Position numbers and translations under genes: made by a program. Of a stretch of 64,000 nt of DNA, positions 1 to 7,428 are shown in pieces. Each line of letters starts with the position of its first letter. Position 1 is the stretch's first letter. The notes beneath the pieces were generated by a model. That model was not told the origin of the DNA, searched no databases, and saw only the letters and a program-made list of their open reading frames with translations. The stretch lies in the NCBI GenBank assembly GCA_963799085.1, contig CAWCWA010000015.1, forward strand, positions 62,001 to 126,000, in the 5' to 3' direction. The DNA is from AP-15 sp963799085 (GTDB taxonomy: Bacteria > Pseudomonadota > Alphaproteobacteria > ATCC43930 > CGMCC-115725).

Positions 1-1
1 C

Positions 2-664
2 TTGTTCCTGCTGGTCGACCTGTCGCTCTTCGGCGCCAACCTTTTGAAGATCGGCGAAGGCGGCTGGTTCCCGCTGGCGATTGCCGGGGCGACCTATGCG
101 GCGATGGTGACCTGGGTCTGGGGCCGCGGCCGTGTCGCGGAGCAGCGGGCAAGCGGCGCGCTGCCGCTGGCGACCCTGATCGACACGCTCAACCCGGACC
201 GGCCGGTGCGGGTCCCGGGCACGGCGATCTACATGACGGCCAGGGTCGGGAACGTGCCGGCCGCGCTGTTGCACAACATGAAGCACAACAAGGTCTTGCA
301 TGAGCGCAACGTCTTGATGACGGTGCGCACCGAGGACGTGCCGCGGCTGCCGGAGGGGGAACGGCTCGAAATCCACCATCTCGGCAAGAATTTCCACACG
401 GTCACTATCCATTACGGCTTTCTCGAAGAGCCCGACATCCCACGCGCCCTGGCGCTGTGCCGGGTTGGCGGCTTCCGCTTCAACCTGATGGAGACGTCGT
501 TTTTTGTCGGACGCGAGAAGATCGTCGCCAAGCGCCGCTCGGGGATCGCGCTGCCGTTCAAGAAGCTCTTCGTCCTCCTGTCGAACATTTCGCTCGACGC
601 GACCGAGTTCTTCCGCATCCCGATAAACCGCATCGTCGAACTCGGCGGCCAGGTCGAGATCTGA
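2..664 (+). CDS. kup: Kup-family potassium uptake protein, C-terminal part
   Basis: Only the last 220 residues lie in the window; the gene begins upstream of base 1. The fragment starts in a membrane helix followed by a second hydrophobic segment. It then becomes the soluble tail typical of Kup/HAK transporters, with the stretch LLHNMKHNKVLHERNV at about residues 89-104 that is characteristic of the family. Kup proteins are inner-membrane K+:H+ symporters of low-affinity K+ uptake. The reading frame is intact to a TGA stop. No hairpin with a T-run was seen behind it. The family is clear; the exact paralogue cannot be judged from the tail alone. Confidence 0.9.
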   Translation: MFLLVDLSLFGANLLKIGEGGWFPLAIAGATYAAMVTWVWGRGRVAEQRASGALPLATLIDTLNPDRPVRVPGTAIYMTARVGNVPAALLHNMKHNKVLHERNVLMTVRTEDVPRLPEGERLEIHHLGKNFHTVTIHYGFLEEPDIPRALALCRVGGFRFNLMETSFFVGREKIVAKRRSGIALPFKKLFVLLSNISLDATEFFRIPINRIVELGGQVEI

Positions 665-729
665 GCCTCCGACCGAGGCGCGGCGAGGGTCAGGGCGCGG
701 CGAGGCTGTCTTCCGCGCGAAAATCATAA

Positions 730-745
730 TAGCATATATATGCTA
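730..745. repeat. 16-bp perfect AT-rich palindrome
   Basis: TAGCATATATATGCTA reads identically on both strands. It lies in the 209-base gap between the end of kup and the end of the convergent dcd-like remnant. It could be an operator for a dimeric regulator or a stem in a bidirectional terminator, but there is no T-run and no regulator gene next to it. The rest of the gap (665-873) shows nothing else recognisable. Confidence 0.3.
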
Positions 746-873
746 GATTAGCAATAGCCCTCGGCCCGGTGCGCCGCCGCGTGCGTCTCGGGCGGCGTTC
801 GCCCGATCGATATCCGCGCAACAGATCGGTAATCTCGAGCGGCTCGGCCGCTCAGTTTGAAATCTCGCCGCAG

Positions 874-1458
874 TCAGTTGGCTGCGGGCGGCTCGGGGAG
901 TTGTCCGGAAAATTGCCCTTCGTAATCTTTGTCGGGAGTGCCAAGCGTCGTTTCAAAGATGAGTTGGCAAATACGCATATCAGGGCGGAGAATGATGGGA
1001 TAATGACCGTGATTGATGATCTTTAACCTAATCCTGCCTTGGAAGCCAGCGTGGATCATTGGGGCCGTCAGATGAATCGACAACCCTAGGCGCGCCAGCG
1101 AACTCTGTCCCTCCACCCTGGCCGCTAATCGCGACTGCCTGAGACCGAGAAACTCTTTTGTCCATCCGAGGATTAGTATGTCCGGCTCTATAGGATAGCC
1201 GTTGTTCTGGTCTATATTCTAGTTTTCGGTAAGCACCCGAATAGCCTTGTCGGCCTTGAAGTCCGGATGCGCGGGATCAACACGAGTGATTTGTTGGATG
1301 CCACTTACCGTCGGCGGCTTTGGAAAAAAAACGCTGATGGTGGGATTGAACCGGAGGTCTACTTCCGTTGATTGATAGGCAATCTCGTCCGGCTCCGGAT
1401 CGACAATGATTAGCTTCCGGTAGATGTAGATTCTTATTTCGCGGTCCGTGAGGATCAC
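874..1458 (-). pseudogene. dCTP deaminase-like gene with in-frame amber stop
   Basis: Read on the minus strand from 1458, one frame covers about 194 residues, the normal dCTP deaminase length. It starts MILTDREIR and includes STEVDLRFNP, ILGWTKEFLGL, ARVEGQSSLARLGLSIHLTAPMIHAGF (positions 1125-1045) and MRICQLIFE. The frame is interrupted once, by TAG at 1221-1219 (about residue 80). In addition the family's catalytic Glu (E138 of E. coli Dcd, in the CIVLE motif) is Lys here (RIRLKII, codon AAG). Dcd enzymes deaminate dCTP to dUTP, and relatives act in nucleotide-depleting phage defence. The GTG start overlaps the stop of the preceding gene (GTGA), so it was the third gene of an operon. GC is visibly lower than in neighbours. 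A sequencing error could explain the stop but hardly also the Lys. Confidence 0.8.
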
Positions 1459-1712
1459 GTGGCACGCTCTTGCTCTAGTTCATTCTCGCGAACCCATATC
1501 CGCCATGATCCCCGCATAGTTTCGCGCGGAAGTTCAATCAGAAACTGCCCAGCCTGACTCCTGAGCGGATAGCCAATCCGAAGCGAGCCCCCCTCCAAGG
1601 ATCGCTTATCGACGATCAATTCTTCCTGCTTGCCGTCGGCCGTGGTTACCGCGACAACAGTCTCGCTCGGGTGCTGTCCGGCCCCTACGGTCCGCACCTT
1701 CACGCGATACAT
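1455..1712 (-). CDS. Hypothetical protein, 85 aa, middle gene of dcd-like operon
   Basis: The start is placed at the ATG at 1712 because a strong ribosome-binding site (GGAGGGAG) lies 6-7 bases before it; a longer reading to 1859 lacks this support. The protein begins MYRVKVRTVGAG and is a charged, beta-rich-looking small soluble protein with no membrane segment. I do not recognise the family. Its start overlaps the end of the upstream gene by 13 bases and its TGA overlaps the GTG start of the dcd-like gene, so the three were translationally coupled. Being encoded with a nucleotide-pool enzyme suggests an accessory or defence-type operon, which is inference only. Confidence 0.55.
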   Translation of the reverse strand: MYRVKVRTVGAGQHPSETVVAVTTADGKQEELIVDKRSLEGGSLRIGYPLRSQAGQFLIELPRETMRGSWRIWVRENELEQERAT

Positions 1713-2059
1713 AGCCACTCCCTCCAGAACATATCGTAAACCATACAACGCATAGTGCCGTCGCAGGTTCCGGAACGCAATACGTGTGTCGATAGAGCGC
1801 CGAAGAAGCTGTGGAAAACGAGCACATGTGACATATATGCTCTCAGCGCATCGGCACAACGAACGAAGTAGCCGCGCTCCTCCAGAACGCGCCGCAGACG
1901 GAGGGCTTCGTTCAGCGTCGACCTCTGTTGCATCGGATCGTCGAGGCCGAGTTCTTGATATACCGGCTGGTAAGACGGGCTGTCGGGCGGCAGTGGCGCG
2001 TCCGAGAGATTGGCGTAGAGCTTTCTCAGGAGCGCGACGTCGGCAGCGGGCAGCGGCAT
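1700..2059 (-). CDS. Hypothetical protein, 119 aa, first gene of dcd-like operon
   Basis: The open frame starts MPLPAADVALLRKLYANL and has a plausible helical N-terminal half (LNEALRLRRVLEERGYFV). The last 20 residues are Cys/Met/Trp-rich and read through the ribosome-binding site of the next gene, so the true end could be earlier if a base is wrong. It begins 12 bases after the stop of the rraA-like gene on the same strand, so it may be co-transcribed with it. No family recognised; codon composition is less GC-rich than in the flanking catabolic genes. Confidence 0.45.
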   Translation of the reverse strand: MPLPAADVALLRKLYANLSDAPLPPDSPSYQPVYQELGLDDPMQQRSTLNEALRLRRVLEERGYFVRCADALRAYMSHVLVFHSFFGALSTHVLRSGTCDGTMRCMVYDMFWREWLCIA

Positions 2060-2071
2060 CAGCCGGCGGCC

Positions 2072-2779
2072 TTAGTGGATGTCGTCTTGTTCGTCGAAGG
2101 CTTGGCGGAGGCGGGCGATGGAAAAGCCGGGCTGGCGGGCGGCGTCGATGACGACCTTTTCGCGGCGGGTCAGGAGGTCGATTGCCGCGGGGAGCTCCTT
2201 GACGGCGTCGGGCGGGATCACGACCGCACCATGGCGGTCGGCATGGATTACGTCGTTCGGCGAGACCACCATGCCGGCGACACTGACCGTGCCGCCGAAA
2301 TCAACGAGATGCACATAGGCGTGTGACGGCATGATCGAGCCCGCGAGCACAAAGAATTCGGGCGCCATCGCGTCGAGGTCGCGCACCGAGCCGTCGGTGA
2401 TCACACCGGCGCAGCCGAGCCCCTTGTGGACATTGGTCTGCACCTCGCCCCAGAACGCGCCAAAGCCGGTGTCGGGGGCGTCGATGTCCTGGAGGACCGC
2501 GATGCTCGGCAGTGGCTCGGCCGCGATATGCGCGTAGTAGCCGAGGCGGATTTCCTTCGCCTCCTCGCGGCCACGCGGATGCGGTTCGCGCGAGCGGATA
2601 TGCGCGGTGCGGGCAAAGGCAACGACCGGCTTCATCTGCGGAAAGGGCGCGATCAGCGGCCGGCGGGTGAAGCCCATGGCACGGCGGCCCGGGGTGACGA
2701 TTTCGAGCGCGTTGCAGATCGTCGGCGTATCGAAGCCCCGCAGGGCTTCGAGATCAATAAGCTCGGGCAGGCGGGGCAT
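2072..2779 (-). CDS. RraA/HMG aldolase-family protein
   Basis: The protein is 235 residues from the ATG at 2779, which has GGAGGA eight bases upstream; in-frame ATGs at 2800 and 2848 are less well supported. The family core is present: GVITDGSVRD at about 125-134, where the Arg and Asp bind the substrate carboxylate and metal in 4-hydroxy-4-methyl-2-oxoglutarate aldolases. Family members are either aldolases/oxaloacetate decarboxylases in aromatic and sugar-acid breakdown or RNase E inhibitors (RraA proper). With a VOC protein divergent next door and catabolic genes around it, the enzyme role is more likely. It is divergent from the VOC gene with a 92-base promoter gap. Confidence 0.8.
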   Translation of the reverse strand: MPRLPELIDLEALRGFDTPTICNALEIVTPGRRAMGFTRRPLIAPFPQMKPVVAFARTAHIRSREPHPRGREEAKEIRLGYYAHIAAEPLPSIAVLQDIDAPDTGFGAFWGEVQTNVHKGLGCAGVITDGSVRDLDAMAPEFFVLAGSIMPSHAYVHLVDFGGTVSVAGMVVSPNDVIHADRHGAVVIPPDAVKELPAAIDLLTRREKVVIDAARQPGFSIARLRQAFDEQDDIH

Positions 2780-2871
2780 GGCGGCGTCCTCCGGCGTCAT
2801 TGTCGGCGCCCAGCGTTTATTGGAGAATGGGCCGCCCCAGCAAGCCAATTCGGCGTCAGAGGAGAGCCGGC

Positions 2872-3441
2872 ATGTATGATCCCGACCGCGTCAGGAAATT
2901 GCGGCGACCGCGCGGAATGCCGTTCCGCATCGGCAAGATCGGCCACGTCGTGCTCAACGTCAGCGATGTCGAGCGCTCGGCGCGCTTTTATACCGAGGTG
3001 CTGGGCTTCGAGATTTCCGACGTTTATCCGGAGGAGATGGTGCCGGGCGGCATGGTGTTCTTGCGTTGCAACCCGGACCATCACGGCGTAGCGCTGGTCG
3101 GCTCGTTGACCGGGGCGGCACCCAACATGGAGCTCAATCACGTCGCCTTCGAGGTTGCGAGCCTCGACGAGGTCGTGCGCGTGCGCGACCATCTGCGCCG
3201 GCATGGCGTGCCGATCGACTTCGAGGGTCGCCGCCGCGCCGGCTGCCAGTTGGCGGTCGAATTCCGCGACCCCGACAACCACCGGCTCGAAATCTATTGG
3301 GGCATGGACCAGATCGGCAGCGAAGGCAATGTCCGCGCGCCGGCCGAATGGAAGGGGGCGCGCAGCCTCGAGGATGCGATCGCCGACCCGGTGGCGGGCC
3401 AGGATACGAGCCTGCGCGACCCGTCGCTGTTGCGCGCTTGA
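2872..3441 (+). CDS. VOC-superfamily (glyoxalase/dioxygenase fold) protein
   Basis: The 189-residue protein starts at the ATG preceded by GAGGAGAG. One to two vicinal-oxygen-chelate modules are visible: IGKIGHVVLNVSDVERSARFY (residues 21-41) opens the first beta-alpha-beta unit. His25, His90 (ELNHVAF) and Glu140 (RLEIYWG) are spaced as the metal ligands of extradiol-type or glyoxalase members. The tail after residue 145 is low-complexity and probably disordered. The substrate is unknown. The divergent RraA-like gene suggests an aromatic or keto-acid catabolic step. The ligand pattern implies an active metalloenzyme rather than a binding protein. Confidence 0.8.
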   Translation: MYDPDRVRKLRRPRGMPFRIGKIGHVVLNVSDVERSARFYTEVLGFEISDVYPEEMVPGGMVFLRCNPDHHGVALVGSLTGAAPNMELNHVAFEVASLDEVVRVRDHLRRHGVPIDFEGRRRAGCQLAVEFRDPDNHRLEIYWGMDQIGSEGNVRAPAEWKGARSLEDAIADPVAGQDTSLRDPSLLRA

Positions 3442-3496
3442 CCGGGACGGAGCCGGGCGCGGGCGTGGTGAGCGCGGGCATGGGCGTGGTGGGATC

Positions 3497-4718
3497 GTGA
3501 TCGACCGCAGCGACGATCGCCCCCGGCCACCCGCCGACAGCTATATCGTCACCGTCCGCGGGCTCGTTCTGATGTGCAGCATCGGCATCCGCCGGCAGCG
3601 AGCGCGAGAAGAAGCAGCGGGTGCGGGTGTCGGTCGATCTGACCGCCGCGGCTGATGCTATCTATCCGGGCGAGGACCGGCGACGGGTGATCAATTATGA
3701 GAAGGTCGTCGCCGCGATCCGCAAGATCGCCGCCTCCGGCCATATCGATCTGTGCGAGGGGTTCGCCGAACGGGTCTGTGCGGCCTGCTTCGCCGATCCG
3801 CGGGTCGAGCGGGTCCGGGTCTGGGTCGAAAAGCTCGACGTCTTCGCCGATGCCGAAGGCGTGGGCGCGGTCTTGGAGCGCGGCCGGCCCGGTCTGATGC
3901 CGCCGCCCGCGATCATCGGCATCGTCAACATCACCGAGGATTCGTTTTCGGACGGCGGGCGCTATCTCGACGCCGCCGCCGCGATCGTCCAGGCAAGGGC
4001 GCTCGTCAAGGGCGGTGCTGACGCGATCGATCTTGGCGCGGCCGCCAGCAATGTCGACGCGAGGCCGGTCGGCGCCGAGGAGGAGATCCGCCGGCTCGAT
4101 CCGCTGATCGTCGCACTGGCCGAGGATGGCGCGCCGGTTTCGGTCGACAGTTTCCTGCCTGACGTGCAGCGGTTCGCGATCGGCCGCGGCGTGGCGTTTC
4201 TGAACGACATCCAGGGTTTTCCGGAAGCGGCGTTCTATCCCGAACTGGCGGCGGCAAAGTGCCGGCTGATCGTCATGCACGCGGTCCACGGACGCGGCCG
4301 GGCGCAGCGCATCGAGCTTTCCGCTGAGGATGTCTGGGAGCGTATGCTGGCGTTCTTCGAGGAGCGGGTCGCGGCGCTCGAACATGCCGGCGTCACGCGC
4401 GAGCGGCTGATCCTCGACCCCGGCATGGGTTTTTTCCTGAGCAGCCGGCCCGAGGCGTCGCTCCGGGCGCTGGCCGGGATCGGACGGCTAAAAGGCGCCT
4501 TTGGCCTGCCGGTGCTGGTGTCGGTGTCGCGCAAATCGTTCCTGCGCGCGGTGACTGGCCGGGAAGCAGCGGCCGACGCGGGTGCGGCCACACTCGCGGC
4601 CGAACTCTACGCCGCCGATATGGGCGTCGACTACATCCGCACCCATGACGCCGCGGCACTCAGCGATGGCCTCAAGGTCACCCGAGCGTTGCGGGCCGAG
4701 GCGGCGCGTTTTCGCTGA
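3497..4718 (+). CDS. FolB-FolP fusion: dihydroneopterin aldolase / Sul-like dihydropteroate synthase (one frameshift)
   Basis: The first ~125 codons, from GTG 3497, match dihydroneopterin aldolase: VTVRGLVLMCSIGI, then EREKKQRVRVSVDL, VINYEKV and VEKLDVFADAEG. One extra base near 3588-3600 shifts the frame (frame of 3497 to frame of 3621). The second half (from about 3900) is dihydropteroate synthase: GIVNITEDSFSDGGRYL, LNDIQGFPEAAFYP, LILDPGMGFFLS, VSVSRKSFLRAVTGR, DYIRTH. It lacks the usual STRPG loop and instead has AAASNVDARPV, as in the plasmid Sul1/Sul2 sulfonamide-resistance enzymes. Together the halves would carry out two steps of folate synthesis. The fusion is unusual. The frameshift could be a sequence error, since folate synthesis is normally essential. 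Confidence 0.8.
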
Positions 4719-4724
4719 CCGGCG

Positions 4725-4966
4725 TTATTGCGCCGGCGGCAGCGGCGTCTGCTGGACAGGCGCGTTGTAGGGCGGAGCCGGGCTGCCCGGCGGCGGAGGC
4801 GGATAGGGACGCCCATAGGGATAGGGCGGCGGGTAGGGATAGCCGTAAGGCGCGTAGGTGGAGGGATAGGAGTAGCCGGTATAAAGGGTCGTAATAGCAG
4901 CCGGAGAGGGCCGCCGCGCTCGCCAGCAGGATCAGCGCCGACTCGCCAGAATCGTCGATATGTCAT
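4725..4966 (-). CDS. Small Tyr/Pro-rich lipoprotein, two frameshifts
   Basis: From ATG 4966 the frame gives MTYRRFWRVG. After one extra base it continues LILLASAAALSGC, a lipobox ending in Cys. After another extra base (in the run CCTTTATACC near 4883) it reads YTGYSYPSTYAPYGYPYP and ends PLPPAQ with TAA at 4725. Corrected length is about 80 residues. The pattern of signal peptide, acylated Cys and a Pro/Tyr/Gly-rich tail is common for small outer-membrane lipoproteins of unknown role. It converges with the folB-folP gene, with seven bases between the stops. Confidence 0.55.
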
Positions 4967-4975
4967 CCCATTGCC

Positions 4976-5773
4976 TCAGATCCCGCCGGCAAAGCTCGGC
5001 CGCCGTTTTTCCATGAAGGCGCGAACGCCCTCGACAAAGTCATCGGTTCCGGCGCAAAGGGCGAAATTTTCGGCCTCGCGGCGCAATTGCGCGTCGAAGG
5101 CGTCGCCGAGCCCGGCCTGGATCAGCGCCTTGGTGCGGCCGTAGGCGGCGGTCGGACCGGCTGCCAGCCGGTTTGCGAGCGCCCTCGCCTCGGCCAGCAG
5201 CGCCTCGGGTGCGGCCACACGGTTGACGAGGCCGAGATCAAGCGCGCGCTCGGCATCGAAACGGTCGCCGAGCAGCATCAGTTCGGCCGCGCGCTTCAAT
5301 CCGACAATTCCAGGCAGTGTCGCCGTCATGCCGCCGTCGGGGGTGGTGCCGAGATGTATATAGCCGCAGGTGAAGACCGCATCCCCGGCGGCGACCGCGA
5401 AATCGGTCGCGAGAACAAGGCTGAGGCCGAACCCGGCGGCCGCCCCCTGCACGGCGGCGACGACCGGTTTTGGCATATGGCGCAGCCGGATCAGCAGCGG
5501 ATGCAGCTCGCCGACGATGCGGTAGAGCATGCGGCGCCGCTCTTCGGGCGGCTGATCGATCAATTCGGCGAACATGCCGATATCGCCGCCGGCGCAGAAA
5601 TGGCTGCCCTCGCCGCGCAACAGGACGGCACGGGCGGCCGGGTCGTCAGCGGCCTCGGCGGCGGCCGCGGCGAGGTCGGCGATCGTCTCGCGATCGACGG
5701 CGTTCAGAACTTCCGGGCGATTGAGGACGATCTCGAACACCCCCTCGCGGCGCTCGGTGACGACTTTCGGCAT
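4976..5773 (-). CDS. Enoyl-CoA hydratase/isomerase family protein
   Basis: The protein is 265 residues from ATG 5773. The crotonase fold is clear: oxyanion-hole segments GSHFCAGGD and VQGAAAGFGLSLVLATD, then HLGTTPDGGMTATLP. The two Glu residues that catalyse hydration in true enoyl-CoA hydratases (E144 and E164 of the rat enzyme) are not at the expected places. The Asp of TPDGG is the residue used by PaaG/enoyl-CoA isomerases, so isomerisation of an enoyl-CoA is more likely than hydration. It is divergent from the amidohydrolase gene with a 58-base gap. The substrate cannot be told. Confidence 0.85.
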   Translation of the reverse strand: MPKVVTERREGVFEIVLNRPEVLNAVDRETIADLAAAAAEAADDPAARAVLLRGEGSHFCAGGDIGMFAELIDQPPEERRRMLYRIVGELHPLLIRLRHMPKPVVAAVQGAAAGFGLSLVLATDFAVAAGDAVFTCGYIHLGTTPDGGMTATLPGIVGLKRAAELMLLGDRFDAERALDLGLVNRVAAPEALLAEARALANRLAAGPTAAYGRTKALIQAGLGDAFDAQLRREAENFALCAGTDDFVEGVRAFMEKRRPSFAGGI

Positions 5774-5831
5774 GGCTCGGCCCCCGCTCGTTTCCGGGTT
5801 ATGATGCGCTGCACAGCGCGGAGACGATAGC

Positions 5832-7328
5832 ATGAGCCACACGATCGTGCGCGGCGGGCGGGTTCTAGACATCGCCGCCGGAACCGCCGAACTCGCCGAC
5901 ATCCTGATCGAGGACGACACGATCCGCGAGGTCGGGCCGCCGGGCTCTCCCGCCCCTGAGGGTGCCGTCGAGATCGCGGCGTCGCGCCGGTTGCTGCATC
6001 CGGGACTCGTCAACGCCCACACCCACGGCCACGGCAATTTGGCCAAGGGGATGGGCGATCGCTGGACGCTCGAATTGCTCTTGACCGCGGCACCCTGGAT
6101 CACCGGCAACCGCAGCGCCGAGGACCGCTATCTCTCGACCCAGCTGGGTGCGGTCGAGATGGTCATGAAAGGCTGCACCGCCTGCTACGATTTGTCGTTC
6201 GAATGGCCGCTGCCGAGTGCGGAGGGGCTGGCCTTGGCAGGGCAGGCCTATGCCGATGTCGGGATGCGCGCGGTGGTGGCGCCGATGGTCGCCGACCGCA
6301 GCTTCTACGAGGCGATCCCGGGCCTTCACGACGCGCTGCCGGAGCCGCTCAAGGAGCGGGTCGCCGAGTTGCGGCTGCCGCCGGGCGCGGCCACCCTGGC
6401 GGCGATCAGGGGCGCGCTCCAGGCCTGGTCCTTCGACCGCGACCGGGTCCGACCGGCGGTGGCGCCGACGATCCCGCATCATTGTTCGGATGAATTCATC
6501 CTCGGCTGCGCCGGGCTCGCGCGCGACTTCGACGTGGCGTTGCACAGCCACGTCGCCGAGTCGAAGGTGCAGGCGGTGACCGGCATCCGCCTCTACGGCC
6601 GCACCCAGACGGCGCATCTCGACACGCTGGGCGTGCTCGGCCCGCGGTTCACCGTGGCCCACGGCGTGTGGCTCGACCACGACGACATGGCCCGGCTCGG
6701 CGACAAGGGCGCCTCGGTCGCGCACAACCCGGGTAGCAACATGCGGCTCGGCGGCGGGCTCGCCGATACGCGGGCGATGCTCGACCGCCGGGTCAATCTC
6801 GGCGTCGGCACCGACGGCGCCAATTGCTCCGACAATCAGAACATGTACGAAGCGATGCGGCTCGCCTCGTTCGTCTCGAAGGTGCAGGGACCCGACCGCG
6901 GGCGCTGGCTGTCGACGCGCGAGGCGGCATTGGCGGCGACAGAGGGCGGCGCCCGCGCGCTCGGCTTCGGCGACCGGATCGGCCGCATCGCGCCCGGCTA
7001 CAAAGCCGACATCGTCATGCTCGATCTCGACCACCCGAACTGGCTGCCGCTCAACGATCCGGTCAACCAACTGGTCCATACCGAGGACGGCACGGCGGTC
7101 GCGAGTGTCATGGTCGGCGGCCGCCTCGTCGTCGACAACCGCCGCGTCGTCACGGTCGATCTCGACCGGCTGCGGGCGCGTGTCGCCGCCGCACAGGAGC
7201 GGCTCGCCGCCGCCAACGCCGACAACCGCCGGCTATACGAGGCGCTCGAACCCGTCGTCGACAGCCACTGCCCGGGCCTGGCGCGGATGCCCTACCACAT
7301 CCACCGCTACGGCGCCCGCCTCGACTGA
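5832..7328 (+). CDS. Amidohydrolase family metal-dependent deaminase/chlorohydrolase
   Basis: The 498-residue protein has the composite beta-sandwich/TIM-barrel layout of the AtzB/TrzN and S-adenosylhomocysteine deaminase group. The metal ligands are visible: HxH at His63/His65 (NAHTHGHGN), His in LHSHVAE, His in VAHGVWL and Asp in GTDGANCSDN. The N- and C-terminal strands (GGRVLDIAAG; IAPGYKADIVMLDL) form the sandwich domain. It probably hydrolyses an amine or amide on a small cyclic substrate in the cytoplasm. No pathway partner is adjacent except the divergent enoyl-CoA isomerase. The C-terminal 50 residues are a charged helical extension longer than usual. Confidence 0.85.
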   Translation: MSHTIVRGGRVLDIAAGTAELADILIEDDTIREVGPPGSPAPEGAVEIAASRRLLHPGLVNAHTHGHGNLAKGMGDRWTLELLLTAAPWITGNRSAEDRYLSTQLGAVEMVMKGCTACYDLSFEWPLPSAEGLALAGQAYADVGMRAVVAPMVADRSFYEAIPGLHDALPEPLKERVAELRLPPGAATLAAIRGALQAWSFDRDRVRPAVAPTIPHHCSDEFILGCAGLARDFDVALHSHVAESKVQAVTGIRLYGRTQTAHLDTLGVLGPRFTVAHGVWLDHDDMARLGDKGASVAHNPGSNMRLGGGLADTRAMLDRRVNLGVGTDGANCSDNQNMYEAMRLASFVSKVQGPDRGRWLSTREAALAATEGGARALGFGDRIGRIAPGYKADIVMLDLDHPNWLPLNDPVNQLVHTEDGTAVASVMVGGRLVVDNRRVVTVDLDRLRARVAAAQERLAAANADNRRLYEALEPVVDSHCPGLARMPYHIHRYGARLD

Positions 7329-7428
7329 TCAGCGGGCGGTCCGTCACAAGTGTCCGTCGGACGCGGGGATCAGCCGGCGGGGCGGCGGTTGGTCAGCGCC
7401 AAGCCGCGCAATACGTCGACCGCCTGGA

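Noticed and set aside
5865..7079. 404-codon open frame antisense to the amidohydrolase
   Set aside because: Composition is that of a shadow frame; the sense strand has all catalytic residues.
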